Source of the DNA: Cristatella mucedo
Lineage: Eukaryota > Bryozoa > Phylactolaemata > Cristatellidae
DNA length: 60,000 nucleotides
Assembly (NCBI GenBank): GCA_009760855.2
Contig: WPIO01000066.1
Span: forward strand, 493,501 to 553,500
Direction: 5' to 3'
The position numbers and the translations under genes are program-made. Positions 1 through 12,905 of this stretch are shown in pieces. Below the pieces are notes generated by a model that saw only the letters and a program-made list of their open reading frames with translations, was not told where the DNA came from and did no database searches. The number at the start of each line of letters is the position of its first letter. Positions within the stretch are counted from its first letter, which is position 1.

Positions 1-3000
1 TGGGCATTTACAAATACATGCCCAGTGTCCCTGGAATGCGCAAAATTCGCTCTGGAACTCGCAGATGATCTATACGGCGTCGGCTGATGTCGTCCTATCC
101 ACTAAATGAGAGAGACTGACTGAAAAATCACATCTGAACAAATTAACTGTATTGGGCAATTATAAATACATGCCCAGCGTCAATGGATTCCACGAAATTC
201 TACCAGGAACTCGTAGATGATCTATGCGGCATTGGCTGATGTCGTGTTGTGCACCAAAGGAGGAAGACTGACTAAAAAGTCTCATCTGAGCAAGTTAACT
301 ATTTTGGGCATTTAGAAATTCAGGCCCGTGTCCCTGGAACCTGCGAAATTCTATCAGAAACTCGGAGATGATCTTTACGGCGCTGGCTAATGTCATGTTT
401 TGCACCGAAAGAGGTCGCCTGACTAAAAAATCACATCCGATCAAGTTAACTATTTTGGGCATTTAAAAATACACGCCCTGTTTTCCTGGAATGCGCGAAC
501 TTTTCTCTGGAACTCCCAGATCATCTAAAGGGCATTGGCTAACGTCGCGTTTTGCACCGAAAGAGGGAGACTGACTGAAAAATCTCATCTGAGCAAGTTA
601 CCAGTTTTGGGCATTAAGAAATACACGCCCAGTGTCCCTGGAATCCGAAAAATTCTATCTGGGACGTGGAAATTACTTATACGGCATTGGCTGATGTCGT
701 GATTTGCACAAAAGAGGAAGACTGACTGAAAAATCATATCTGAGCAAGTTAACTGTTTTGGGCATTTACAAATACATGCCCAGTGTCCCTGGAATGCGCA
801 AAATTCTCTCTGGAACTCGCAGATGATCTATACGGCGTCGGCTGATGTCGTCCTATCCACCGAATGAGAGAGACTGGCTAAATAATCACATCTGAGCAAA
901 TTAACTGTTTTGGGCAATTATAAATTCATGCCCAGCGTCAATGGATTCCACGAAATTCTACCAGGAACTCGCAGATGATCTATACGGCATCGGCTGGTTT
1001 GGTGTTTTCAACCGAAAGAGGAAGACTGACTGAAAAATCGCATCTGAGCATGTTAACTGTTTTAAGCATTAAGAAATACATGCTCAGTGTCCATGGAATG
1101 AGCACATTTCTCTCTGGAACTCGCAGATGATCCATACGGCGTCGGCTGCTGTCGTGCTATGCACCAAAGGAGAGAGACTGACTATAAAATCATATCTGAG
1201 CAAATTAACTGTTTAGGGCAATTATAAATACATGCCCAGTGTCCCTGCAATGCTCAAAACTTTATCAGGAACTTGGAGATGATCTATACGGCATTGGCTG
1301 ATGTCGTGATTTGCACAAAAGAGGGAGACTGACTGAAATATCGCATCTGAGCATGTTAACTGTTTTGGGCATTAAGAAATACATGCTCAGTGTCCGTGGA
1401 ATGAGCACACTTCTCTCTAGAACTCGCAGATGATCTATACGGCGTCGGCTGATGTCGTGCTATGCACTAAAGAAGAGAGACTGACTAAAAAATCACATCT
1501 GAGCAAATTAACTGCTTAGGGCAATTATAAATACATGCCCAGTGTCCCTGCAATGCTCAAAACTTTATCAGGAACTTGGAGATGATCTATACGGCATTGG
1601 CTGATGTCGTGATTTGCACAAAAGAGGGAGACTGACTGAAAAATCATATCTGAGCAAGTTAACTGTTTTGGGCATTTAGAAATACATGCCCAGTGTCCCT
1701 GGAATGCGCCAAATTCTCTCTTGAACTTGCAGATGATCTATACGGCGTCGGCTGTTGTCGTGTTTTGCACCGAAAGAGGTAGACTGACTGAAAAATCACA
1801 TCCGATCAAGTCAACTATTTTGGGCATTTAAAAATACATGCCCTGTTTTCCTGGAATGTACGAACTTTTCTCTGGAACTCCCAGATCTTCTATAGGGCAT
1901 TGGCTAACGTCGCGTTTTGCACCGAAAGAGGGAGACTGACTGAAAAATCATATCTGAGCAAGTTACCAGTTTTGGGCATTTAGAAATACACGCCCAGTGT
2001 CCCTGGAATCCGAAAAATTCTATCTGGGACGCGGAGATTACTTCTACGGCGTTGGCTGATGTCGTTCTTAGCACCAAAAGTAGAAGACTGACTGAAAAAT
2101 CACATTCAAGGAAGTTAAATGTTTTGGGCATTTAGAAATTCACGCCCAGTGTCCCTGAAATGCGCAACATTCTCTCTGGAATTCGCAGATAATCTATACG
2201 GCATCGGCTGGTTTGGTGTTTTCAACTGAAAGAGGAAGACTGACTGAAAAATCGCATCTGAGCGGAATGAGCACAATTCTCTCTGGAACTCGCAGATGAT
2301 CTATACGGCGTCGGCTGATGTCGTGCTATGCACCAAATGAGAGAGACTGAATAAAAAATCACATCTTAGCAAACTAACTGTTTTCGGCAATTATAAATAC
2401 ATGCCCAGGGTCAATTGATTCCACGAAATTCTACAAGGAACTCGTAAATGATTTAAAAGGCATTGGTTGATGTCTTATTTTGCACCAAAGGAGGAAGACT
2501 GACCAAAAAGTCTCATCTGAGCAAGTTTACTGTTTTGGGCATTTAGAAATACTGGCCTGTATCCCTTTAATCCACGAAATTCTATCAGAAACTCGGAGAC
2601 GATCTTTACGGTATTGGTAAATGTCGTGTTTTGCACTGAAAGAGGGAGACTGACTTAAAAATTACATCCGATCAAGTTAACTTATTTGGGCATTTAGAAA
2701 TACGTGCCCTGTGTTCCTGGAATGTGCACACGTTTCTGTGGAACTCGAAGATGATCTATGCGGCATTGGCTAATGTTGTGTTTTGCAACGAAAGAGGAAG
2801 TCTGATATAAAAATCACATCAGAGCAAGTTAACGGTTTTGGGCATTTAGAAATATATATACCCAGTGTCCCTGGAAACCGCGAAATTTTATCTGGAACTC
2901 GCAGATGATCTATACGGCGTCGGCTGATATCGTGCTTGGCACCAAAGGAGGGACACTGACTGAAAAATCAAATCTGAGCAAGTTAACCTTTTTGGGGATT

Positions 3001-5515
3001 TAGAAATACATGTCCGGTGTCCCTGGTATCCACGAAATTCGCTCTGGAACTCGCAGATGATCTATATGGCATTGGCTGATGTCGTGATTTGTACCGAAAG
3101 ATGGAGACTTACTGAGAAATCACATCTGAGCTAGTTGACTGCTTAGGGCAATTAAAAAAACTTGCCCAGTGTCAATGGATTCAACGTGATTCTATCTAAA
3201 ACTTTCAGATGATCTATACGGCGTTGGCTGATGTCGTGCTATGCACTAAAGAAGAGAGACTGACTAAAACATCACATCTGAGCAAATTAACTGGTTAGGG
3301 CAATTATAAATACATGCCCAGTATCCCTGGAATTCTCAAAACTTTATCAGGAACTTGGAGATGATCTATACGGCATTGGCTGATGTCGTGATTTGCACAA
3401 AAGAGGAAGACTGACTGAAAAATCATATCCGAGCAAGTTAACGTTTTTGGGGATTTAGAAATACATGTCCGGTGTCCCTGGTATCCACGAAATTCTCTCT
3501 GGAACTCGCAGATGATCAATATGGCATTGGCTGATGTCGTCATTTGTACCGAAAGATGGAGACTTACTGAGAAATCACATCTGAGCTAGTTGACTGCTTA
3601 GGGCAATTAAAAAAACTTGCCCAGTGTCAATGGATTCAACGTGATTCTATCTAAAACTTTCAGATGATCTATACGGCATTGGCTGATGTCGTGATTTGCA
3701 CAAAAGAGGAAGACTGACTGAAAAATCATATCTGAGCAAGTTAACGTTTTTGGGGATTTAGAAATACATGTCCGGTGTCCCTGGTATCCACGAAATTCTC
3801 TCTGGAACTCGCAGATGATCAATATGGCATTGGCTGATGTCGTCATTTGTACCGAACGAGGGAGACTTACTGAGAAATCACATCTGAGCTAGTTGAATGT
3901 TTAGGGCAATTAAAAAAACTTGCCCAGTGTCAATGGATTCAACGTGATTCTATCTAGAACTCGCAGATGATCTATACGGCGTCGGCTGATGTCGTGCTAT
4001 GCACTAAAGAAGAGAGACTGACTAAAAAATCACATCTGAGCAAATTAACTGTTTAGGGCAATTAGATATACATGCCCAGTGTCCCTGGAATGCTCAAAAC
4101 TTTTTCAGGAACTTGGAGATGATCTATACGGCATTAGCTGATGTCGTTTTTTGCGCAAAAAGAGGGAGACTGACTGAAAAATTGGCTGATGTCGTGCTTT
4201 CACCGAAAGAGTATGACTGACTGAAAAATCACAACTGAGCAAACTAACTGTTTAGGGCATTTAGAAATACATGCCCAGTGTCCCTAGAATCCGCAAAATT
4301 CTATCTGGAACATGGAGATTTTCTATACGGCATTGGCTGATGTCGTGCTTTGCACCAAAGGAAGGAGACTGACTGAAAAATTTCATCTGAGCAAGTTAAC
4401 TGTTTTTGGCATTTAGAAATACATGCCCAGTGTCCCTGGAATGCGCAAAATTCTCTCTGGAACTCGCAGATGATCTATACGGCATTGGCTGATGTCGTGC
4501 TTTCACCGAAAGAGTATGACTGACTGAAAAATCACAACTGAGCAAACTAACTGTTTAGGGCATTTAGAAATACATGCCCAGTGTCCCTGGAATCCGCAAA
4601 ATTCTATCTGGAACATGGAGATTTTCTATACGGCATTGGCTGATGTCGTGCTTTGCACCAAAGGAGGGAGACTGACTAAAAAATTTCATCTGAGCAAGTT
4701 AAATGTTTTTGGGCATTTTGAAATACATGCCAATCGTTTCTTGAATGCGCAAAATTCTTTCCTGAAATAGCCGATGATGTATACGACATTGGCCAGTGTC
4801 GTGCTTTCCACCAAGAGAATGAGACTGGCTGTAAAGTCACATCTGAGCAAGTTAACAGGTTCGGAACTTTAGAAATACATGCCCGGTATTTCCTTGAATG
4901 AGCAAAATTCTATCTGGAACATGGAGATTATCTATACGACGTTTGCCGATGTCATGTTTTGCACAAAAAGAGTGAGACTGACTGAAATATCACATCTGAG
5001 CAAATTAACGGTTTTGGGCATTTAGAATCACATGCTCAGTGTCCCTGGAATGGGCAACATTCTATCTGGAACTTGGAGATGGTACGGCATTGGCTGGTGT
5101 CACGCTTTGCACAAAAAGAGGGAGACAGACTTAAAATTCATATCTGAGCAAGTTAACTGTTTGGGGCATTTAGAAAAACATGCCCAGTGTCAATGGATTT
5201 CACGAGATTTTACCTGGAACTCGTAGATGATCTATATGGCATTGGCTGATGTCGTGCTTTGCACCGAAAGAGGAAGACTGAGTGAAAAAGAATATCTGAG
5301 CAAGTTAACTGTTTGGGGCATTTAGAAAAACATTTCCGGTGTCTCTCTAATCTGCGAAATTTTATCAGGAACTGGTAGATGATCTTTACGGCATTGGCTG
5401 ATGTCGTGTTTTGCACCAAAAGAGGGAGACTGGCTGAAAAATCACATCTGAGCAAGTTAACTGTTTTAGGCATTTAGAAAAATATTCCCGTCCCTGGAAT
5501 CCGCGAAATTCTAAC
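1..5515. repeat. ~152-bp tandem satellite array
   Basis: Successive units begin with GGGCAT or GGGCAA at about 2, 154, 306, 457 and 609, so the period is 151-152 bp, giving about 36 diverged copies. Each unit carries a short dyad (GGGCAT, 10-nt spacer, ATGCCC) near its start, a conserved GATGATCTATACGGC block and a GACTGACTGAAAAATC block. Some neighbouring pairs are nearly identical at a 303-bp offset (3304-3543 against 3607-3846; ~4181 against ~4485), so part of the array is dimeric. The array starts before the window. Short open frames inside it follow from the periodicity and are not genes. Confidence 0.95.
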
Positions 5516-7470
5516 TTGCACTAAACGGCTTACACAATCCGGCAATAAGAGATAACATCAGAACGTATTCTTCAATCTTCGCTAAACGATGCTTTTATTC
5601 GGCAACCAAAAATAAGTTGCCAAATACTTCTAAATGATTTGTCAAAAGTTGCTGTTTTCCTCATTACATGGCAAATAATTCCTAATTCTGAATGAGGGCA
5701 AACGAAAACGATCAAATCGATCCGGTAGATGCAATCGCACCACCAGTGCCAAGAGTCTGTTTCAGTGTGGTAGTGATGCATGGTGTCGCATTGCACCATT
5801 CATCTGAGCTCATGCAGAGAAATGAGCGAAGGTCAGTCGAAGACACTCGTTGCCGTTCTGTGAGAGACGCATGTCGCTGAAGCGCAAAGTCTTGCCATCA
5901 CGAGATGGCCATATTTTGTGGACTGGCGTCGGCTCTTGTATCGCTGACACGTCGATGGGAGCCTCAGCTACGACTGGTGCCTCCAGCGACGCCCTCGCCG
6001 GCATAAACCGATGCCAGAGAAGATCAATAAAGCGGTGGCTGGTTAGCTTCATTCATTTTTGGCACCACAAGAGACAGATTGAATATGCAATTCCGGTTAG
6101 GTAACATATTTTCGGGGCTTTGAGAGTTATATGCAGTTGTATCCGTGAGGTTAGCACGATTTGTTTGGGAGTTTTTCCGACTAGAGTGTGGTTCTATTAA
6201 TCCGAGCGTCACTTTCTGCAGTCAACAGAGATTCAAAAGCATCAAAAGCTCTGCGACGAACTCTGTATGGTAATATAGAAAATAGAGCTGTGGCGAGCAT
6301 GCCCTAGTCCAAGAGCGTGCATCATCAACGGCAAGTCACTGAGAGGCAGCTTCACCAAGCTATAGCTGACAACGCGCATGGCAGCTCTCTGACTAGCTTA
6401 CCTTGGTTTTAGCCGCCGTATCTTTACGTAGTTGCTAAAGGAGCTTTCGACAGCAGACGACTCGCAGCTGCCACATGACGTCGTGCCTAGGGACTGGCGG
6501 GCACAATTTGACACAAATTGAATGTGTAGCAGCTACCGATGAGGTCCGGTCGTGCTCAAAAGCCGAACTTTTGAGTCAGATAGCCACTACTAACTTCTGC
6601 GGTCAACGGCTAGCGTCTCTCTTGCACGAACGTCTGCTGCAGTCACGTGGACTTGAAGTGAGCCAATAACGGCCCTTGCCTGTATCATATATATATATAT
6701 ATATATTTATATTTATTTATTTATTTATTCATAGATATATATATTAATATATAATTAACCCTGGCTGTATATTCCAGCTTCCGCGACACTGAACCAAGTG
6801 CTAAAAGCTGCTACCTTGCAAGAAATTATCAAAACAAAATTCAGAATTTGCTTCTAAATGTAACACGAATACATAAAATAAAATAAATTCCGACTCGGTA
6901 CCTGGTGGTATAGTATTGTCACGATTTCTACTTTTTCAGATGCACGGCAGCTGTTATCAGCATTTTTAGATTTTAAGCTTGAAGGTGTTTATGAGTTATC
7001 ATACCTAAAGATCACGCATCCATCGAACAGATTTAGATATGTAAACTTCCCGATTCAAATACTAGGCAGAACTCGGATCAATATGTCTTGAATAAATCAT
7101 CGCAAACTGCTGGTATCAGCTAGTTAACTGGAAGGGTAGTCGGAATTAATGGGTGGTGCGATTGCCTGAATTAAGTTCGATATGCCAAAATTCACTCAAA
7201 GTAAGCGGAAATTGACCGGATATATGTTAAGACATACTGTAATTTTGATTAACTATTATATTAAACTGCCTCTATAATATTATCATCTAATTTGATGTCA
7301 TTTCACGGCTTAATTCTAGTGCAATGAAACAGGAATGAAGCAAGTCGCTACTGAAGTTAGGTGCAATATACTTCAATACACCGATATCCGTCTCGAATGC
7401 ACACAAAATCTATCTACCAAAAATCGGCCGAAAGGAAGTTAAACATGGAAATCACAAGCTGAGCTATTAC
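5516..7470. other. Non-coding stretch, nothing recognised
   Basis: Only short overlapping open frames on both strands, with no recognisable domain. A TA/TTTA-rich tract lies at about 6690-6755. I see no repeat family shared with the rest of the window. Confidence 0.5.
6690..6755. repeat. TA / TTTA low-complexity tract
   Basis: Alternating TA followed by TTTA-type repeats. Simple sequence. Confidence 0.85.
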
Positions 7471-7474
7471 TTGA

Positions 7475-7645
7475 GCCGTGATGGCTCACTAGGTAAGGCG
7501 GTTGCTTTCACGACCTCGGTCCCGAGGTCGTGGGTTCGATTCCTGCGGTGGGCGATTCTTTATCGCCACTGCAAGCGGTGGTGACAGCCATAAAGGCTCT
7601 TCTGTCGCTATACAAAAGAGGCTGTTTAATCAGCTAGGATTTATT
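7475..7645 (+). mobile_element. tRNA-derived SINE, family 1
   Basis: A pol III-type head contains a box A match TGGCTCACTAGG (7482-7493) and a perfect box B GGTTCGATTCC (7533-7543). A body (TTTATCGCCACTGCAAGCGG, then AAGGCTCTTCTGTCGCTATA) follows and is shared with other copies at 24820, 32300, 40318 and 40770. The sequence between the boxes does not fold as a normal tRNA and continues into an unrelated body, so this is a SINE and not a tRNA gene. Confidence 0.8.
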
Positions 7646-8276
7646 TACTTAAGTGTACCCCAGATTTTCGTGCCGTGGTCGAGTTCTGATGCAATCCGCT
7701 GCAACCGAGAGTGACTGCCCGAGCCAATACCGTAATCCCGCATTAAGGTTCTGCTGCAGTCGATTACTCGAGAACGCGCCCTTCTGATGGGGCAAATTAC
7801 TTTTGTAAAGTTCGATTGCAGCCCAGTTCAATGCAAAAATCAAGCAAGAGCTACATCCAGCAAATGAACAATTAAAGGGCTAAGCTCCAAATTATAGTGC
7901 AAGTTAAACTAAACTACTGTTCCATAGACACCGTAAGATTTTTCGGCCGCTTTTGCTTAAGAATATGCACGCGTAATGGCGTTTAACTTGTTTGGTAGGT
8001 TACACCATAAGACTCCTTAACTAACCACAGTGATATCGAGCTTTGGACCGGGTGCATAGATTCAATGTGGTGAAGCAGTGCGATACAGCACAATTCGTTG
8101 CGACACCGCGGAGTGTACGATGCAATACCTAGGATCGAGTGCACGTGGCTAGAGGTGACATCGCACCTCGGAGCCCAGTTTCTTATTGAGTGCAAACCAC
8201 CGGGATTCGCATTTTGCTACAGAATCAGCGTTTTTCCTGTCTAAACCTAAGTGCGTGAATGAGTTGCCTTGCTCGA
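7646..8276. other. Non-coding stretch, nothing recognised
   Basis: No recognisable coding or repeat signal. Confidence 0.4.
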
Positions 8277-8432
8277 CACTCGTGGTTAAGGTGTTCACCT
8301 CAACCAAGGTAAGGGAAATGTATTCGGTGACGGAGGTGGCGAGCTCGAGCCCCGTGGTGCATGCTACGTGCCAAGAGATTCAGTACTCTTAGGGCGTTGT
8401 GCAAAGTAATTACATTATAGTATAGCAGTATT
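8277..8432 (+). mobile_element. Decayed tRNA-headed SINE, family 2 (LINE-like tail)
   Basis: GTGGTTAAGGTG, then GAGCTCGAGCCCCG, then a tail with CTCTTAGGGCGTTGTGCAAA. It parallels the better copy at 26448-26590, where the tail is GCGCC...GGGCGCTATATAAAT. The copy is diverged, with an insertion in the head. Confidence 0.6.
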
Positions 8433-8945
8433 AGTTTCTTTCAGACAAGACAGAGTGTGTCTGTGGTACATCTTCTGACGTATGTCCAATAGGAGCCAGT
8501 GTGGTCGACTCCAAGCCTGTCCATGTTCGAATATCACTAGTAATGTCATACTTCGTGGTCTATTTATTATTTCTGTTTCTCAATAGAAATGCATACTAAA
8601 AATGACTGGCTATTAAAGCTATCGGTTAAAGTTTGATCTTTCAAGGATTCCGAGAAACAGATATTAGCTACAGTCGCATGGCCTCGTTCGAAAGAGCCCT
8701 GCAGCCAACCGCTTGGCTGGAAAACTGTTAGCTACGCGAGAAGCTTTCTATGTAGTTGGGATTACTATATCCTCGGAAAGGACCAGCCATTTCGCAACTG
8801 AAGAATTTCAAATTGGGCCGACTAAACAAGTTGCAACTGAGTTGATTGTGCAGACTCCGATCGTCTAGTTTGACACATTCATTCAAAAACTTATAGTCCT
8901 GTTGCCCAGATGTCAGATGCTCAGTGGTGGACTTGGGAAAATAAA
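8433..8945. other. Non-coding stretch, nothing recognised
   Basis: No recognisable coding or repeat signal. Confidence 0.4.
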
Positions 8946-8947
8946 TA

Positions 8948-9105
8948 TCTCTGATCGGATGCGATGAAACGTTAATGCTATGTAATGTAATGTATCTCCA
9001 TCTGCATCTCCAAAAGGCCACAACGACTATCTGAGTGTTATGTCGGAGACTTTTGTATGGCCCGCTTAAAGTCCGTACAGCTTTCGATACGCCCTCGGTA
9101 GCCAA
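8948..9105 (-). mobile_element. LINE-B 3' end fragment
   Basis: On the minus strand this reads GGCTACCGA...GAAAGC...ACTC/TCC...TAACAC...GAGATACATTACATTACA, the same 3' terminus as the plus-strand LINE-B copies at ~12230-12365, 31930-32082 and 56350-56486. Only the non-coding tail remains. Confidence 0.7.
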
Positions 9106-10019
9106 CAGACCTCATTTCCATGCGCCGCACGAGCACACCCAAACACGCACAGGTTAAAAAATGTATACAAGCACGCATACACTTATGTAAGATATAGCGT
9201 ACAATCACACACATTTAAAAGCATAAAGATATATACAGCCACGTTTACACATACCTACACACACGTGGTACATTAATACCCACTTCCATTAGCATCTATA
9301 CGCTCGAATCTTTGTTTCAGCACCACCGAACCCGAAGCCATCACTCTAGTCATTTGTTCAGAACAATCAAGCCGTTTTCCGCTGGAAAAAGCAATGGCAG
9401 CCTACCTTAATGGCAGGCATCGCCCTGCTTGCAGCACTGAAACTATTTTCAGAAGCACCATTTGCCCTGCTTCGTGCTGTTCACATTGTGCGTCGATAAC
9501 TTCGAGCGACCTTCACCTTGGCATTACCCGATGACAGGAGTAAAGATCCCGATGGCAGCAACGCTGCCACGGAAGTGTCTGAAACCAACCAAAGTGAATC
9601 ATACAATTGGCGGCACTTCTGCCGCTTCAGCCTTTGCCGAAATCGCACTGTGAATGAGTGGTACGTCCTGCCCTAGCCTACCCTCTACAGCTGCTGCTGA
9701 GAAGGTAGCACGCCTCCACTGCCCTAAACGAAACTCTGACCTTGCTGCACAATTAACATGCTGCAAACAAACTGCAGTTCAAATCTCACTTAATATCCGC
9801 TATTAAAAACGAGTTTATAGAGCATTCCCTTAATAAGGCCTAACAAAAAGAGCTCGTCTCCTAAAAACCCTATACCTTCATCTCTGTGGTCTTCACAGGC
9901 AGACTAAGACTTAGCCCTGCCATAACCAAGATTTTTAATCCTTCTTTCGGAAATAAATCATCCCCCAAGTCCTTCAAATCTGCAATCGCTAGACCCATGC
10001 TTCAAAAGCCTGGATTAGA
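9106..10019. other. Non-coding stretch with CA-rich segment
   Basis: About 9120-9280 is CA-rich with many short ACACAC runs. The remainder shows no recognisable gene. Confidence 0.4.
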
Positions 10020-10710
10020 TGCCTTACTGACCTACCGGCATGTGCCGGTAATCAGGCGATTACAGCTGGTGCAAAACTCTGCAGCTAGGCTTGTCTGTCG
10101 TGAGCGACGAAGTTGCCAAATCACACCACTTCTCGCCGACATGCACTGGCTACCCGTCGAGCAACAGACCGACTTCAAGGTTTTGTCGCTCACTTCTAGG
10201 TCACTTCATTCTTTGGCTCCAGCCAATCTCTCAGATCTACTCTCCCGCCAGGCCAAGTATCGTTCCATCCGCTTTTCGAAATCCAGCAGTTTACCAAACC
10301 CTCGCGCAAACCTCAAATTCTTTGGAGACAGTGCATTTAGCTCGTATGCTCCCAAAGCCTGGAACTCCCTCCCAACTTGCGTCAGAACATCCCCTGACTT
10401 GACCACATTTAAAAAGAACTTAAAAAACATGCCTATTTAGGACAGCATTTAGTGGGTACCTGTGATTCATCTTTGATGTGCTTATGCGTGCTGTTACAAC
10501 TGTGCACTGTGCATGCTGCCACTATGCATGCTGCCACTAACCACATTTGCATGCTGACCCTATGCATGTTATTCATGTTGCTTATAAAGTATGATATTAC
10601 TCACCATTCCATTGTATTTCCATTTGCAGTAAATGCAAAGCACCTAGAAAGAGATTGATTTCTCTGAGGGCGCTTTATAAAGTGCATTAGTAATATTATT
10701 ATTATTATCA
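10020..10710 (+). mobile_element. LINE-A copy, 5'-truncated (ORF2 C-terminus and tail)
   Basis: The open frame ending at 10440 encodes the post-RT C-terminal region of a CR1/L2-like ORF2, with landmarks [30 protein letters not shown] and [17 protein letters not shown]. It is followed by the family's 3' UTR: CACCTAGAAAGAGATTGATT, CTCTGAGGGCGC, then TTA repeats ending near 10710. EN and RT domains are absent (5' truncation, usual for target-primed insertion). The first ~45 codons of the open frame, upstream of 10020, do not resemble the element. Confidence 0.85.
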
Positions 10711-10724
10711 GAGGTCCATGCAAG

Positions 10725-12365
10725 CTATCGCCTTGTTTCCCTTCTGCATTTCTTGTCTCAGATTCCTGAAAAATTGTTGCTTAGCAGCTGGTTGAACATA
10801 GTGAAAATAATGAAATGTCAGGTACATTTCAATCAGGATTCAAGAGGCAGCACTCCACTGAGACTGCTCTCTTCCGTGTTAACAATGACATTCTACGTGG
10901 CAACGACGACGGGAATGTCACTGCCCTAGCGCTGCTAGATCTGTCTGCTGCCTTCGACACCATTGATCACGCTTGAACGATTGAGAACAATGATCGGTCT
11001 GGCAGACGAAGCACTGGCATGGTTTAAATCGTACTTCGCTGATCGTGTTCAATCCGTGTCTTGTGAGGGTCAGGTCTCACACGCGAGCCGGGTCACCCGT
11101 GGAGTCCCTCAAGGGTCCGCGCTCGGTCCCTTGCTGCTCTCCATTTAATGTAATGTATCTCCTTCAGTAACTCCACAAAGTCATAAAGACCATGTGGGTG
11201 TTATGCAGGAGAGTTTTGTATAGCGTACTCACAGCCTAGCGGCTTTCGGTACGCAGTCGGTAGCCATTTATACACAACCTCTGGGAAAAGCGATTAAGGC
11301 CCGTGGAAGAGGATATCCCTTTTACGCTGGCAATACTCAGCTGTATTTGTCATTCAAACCGTCGGAATCTGCTGCACCAACTGGGAAACTGAATATGAAT
11401 ATGCTTGCCTTGCCGACATTCGATCCTGGATGTCGGAAAACTTCATGAAACCAAATGACGATAAAACCGAACTGCTGCTCATAGGTCGCCCTAAGCATGT
11501 GGCTGGATTAAAAGGCTTTGCTCCTCTAATAGGTGGTGCTTTTTGTGCGACCGTCATCACGTGCTCGAAATTTAGGTGTCGTTTTCGACAGCTGCCTTAA
11601 TTTTAAAAGCTTCATTCAGAAGACTGCTTCTGCAGCTAGCCATCATGTCCAATCCCTATCCAAGATTAGGAGCTTTCTTCCACAGTGGCATGTAAAACAT
11701 TTAACTAGCTCTTTAGATCTATCTCGGTTTGATTATTGCAATTCCTTTTTGGCTGGGCGACCAAAAAAAGCATCTAGGCCACTGCAGCTGACTATGAATA
11801 TGGCTGCAAGGCTGGTCTTCAAGTCCCAGTGGTTTGAACGCGTAATTCATTTGCTAAAAGAGCTAAGATGTATGATGGTTGTGCAACGGATGCAGAGCTT
11901 ACGCTGACCCACAAGGCCCGCCACGGCTGGGCTCCTTCGTATGTAGCTGAACTGCTGTACCTGTTTCAGCCTATTCGCGCCCTTAGGTCCTGTGTGAACA
12001 ATAAATTAGCTGTCCCATTCCTCCGCTTAAAGACAGTTGGCGACAGAAGCTTTAGCTCTGCAGGTCCTAGACTGTGGAACTCGCTTCCACACGTCTTACG
12101 CAACGACAACTACTCTCCTACTGCCGACTATGGCACATCCTTTTCAGCGGTCCTGAGCTGCTACTTCCATGCTACTCACTACCTCAACTGCTCTGCTGAC
12201 TCTGCTATGCTTCTCACTTTCTCTTTGTTGCGTGAGACGAAGTGTGTTGGCTACTGAATGCGTTCCAAAAACCGCTTAGGCCGTGAGTGAGCTAAACAAA
12301 GCTCTCCTGCATAACACCCACATAGTCTTTATGACTTTGTCTAGTTATAGACCAATATACATTAA
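10725..12365 (+). mobile_element. LINE-B copy, RT to 3' end, frameshifted and interrupted
   Basis: Begins at the RT N-terminus (YRLVSLLHFLSQIPEKLL in frame near 10732). It continues through [13 protein letters not shown] (frameshifted near 10970), [13 protein letters not shown] and [13 protein letters not shown] (to ~11145). It resumes after an inverted insertion with the YADDTQLYL-type palm region (~11310-11360; here YAGNTQLYL, so the first catalytic aspartate is changed). C-terminal landmarks are [21 protein letters not shown] and [17 protein letters not shown] (to 12257). The 3' UTR reaches CATAACACCCACATAGTC and TATACATTAA. Frameshifts and the insertion make it inactive. Confidence 0.85.
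11147..11280 (-). mobile_element. LINE-B 3' end inserted antisense in another LINE-B
   Basis: The minus strand reads as the LINE-B terminus (GGCTACCGACTGCGTACCGA ... GAGATACATTACATTAA). It sits between the [10 protein letters not shown] and FYA(D/G)(D/N)TQLYL motifs of the plus-strand LINE-B RT, interrupting the RT palm. Confidence 0.75.
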
Positions 12366-12804
12366 ATTCAATCATTCAACCATGCCAGTAGATTTTCTCG
12401 CCCTGAAATAAAGATACAGCTGCAGTATCCGTCCTGAATTCTCTGCACTCAGCCTTGACAGCTAACAAAAAAATTGGGCTGAAGATATTCTGCAATTAGC
12501 TATGCCAGAAGTTCTTTTGATTCTGCTGATGGCTACCACGGACTTTTTGTTTCACGGAGTGCAGCAAGGTCAAAAATAAAAATAAAAACTGAATCGGGAA
12601 ATGGTACGGGCAAACTCTGTTAGTCGAAGGATTCACGTTAAATGAGAGATTGTGAAAAAGGATTGCTTTAGCCAATTGAAAACTTTTCCAAATCTCCAAT
12701 TGCTCGCAACTTTCGTGGTTGTAGCCGGAAGCCGTCAGCGAAATCGAAAGTGCTAGCCGAGCCACGTATTTTAGCGTTCCAACTTAACGCAGCCTGCCAA
12801 AACA
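12366..12804. other. Non-coding stretch, nothing recognised
   Basis: No supported gene or repeat. Confidence 0.4.
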
Positions 12805-12905
12805 TCTAACAATAACTTTGATATAGCGCCCTCTGAAACCTTAATCTCTTTCTAGGCACTTTACTTTTGCTGCAGCACGATCGAATGGTTAGTGGTGGCA
12901 GGCTA
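12805..12905 (-). mobile_element. LINE-A 3' tail fragment
   Basis: Contains TATAGCGCCCTCTGAAACCT and CTCTTTCTAGGCACTTTAC, the reverse complement of the LINE-A terminal hairpin, followed by CGATCGAATGGTTAGTGG. Only the tail is present. Confidence 0.7.

Noticed and set aside
1904-5473. Minus-strand 75-87-codon open frames as small genes
   Set aside because: They repeat with the satellite period and have no independent support.
1-5515. CRISPR-like array
   Set aside because: Period ~152 bp with no distinct short repeat and unique spacers. Whole units are related, so it is a eukaryotic satellite.
7475-7560. Functional tRNA gene
   Set aside because: Box A and box B are present, but no cloverleaf or acceptor stem could be formed by eye, and a shared SINE body follows.
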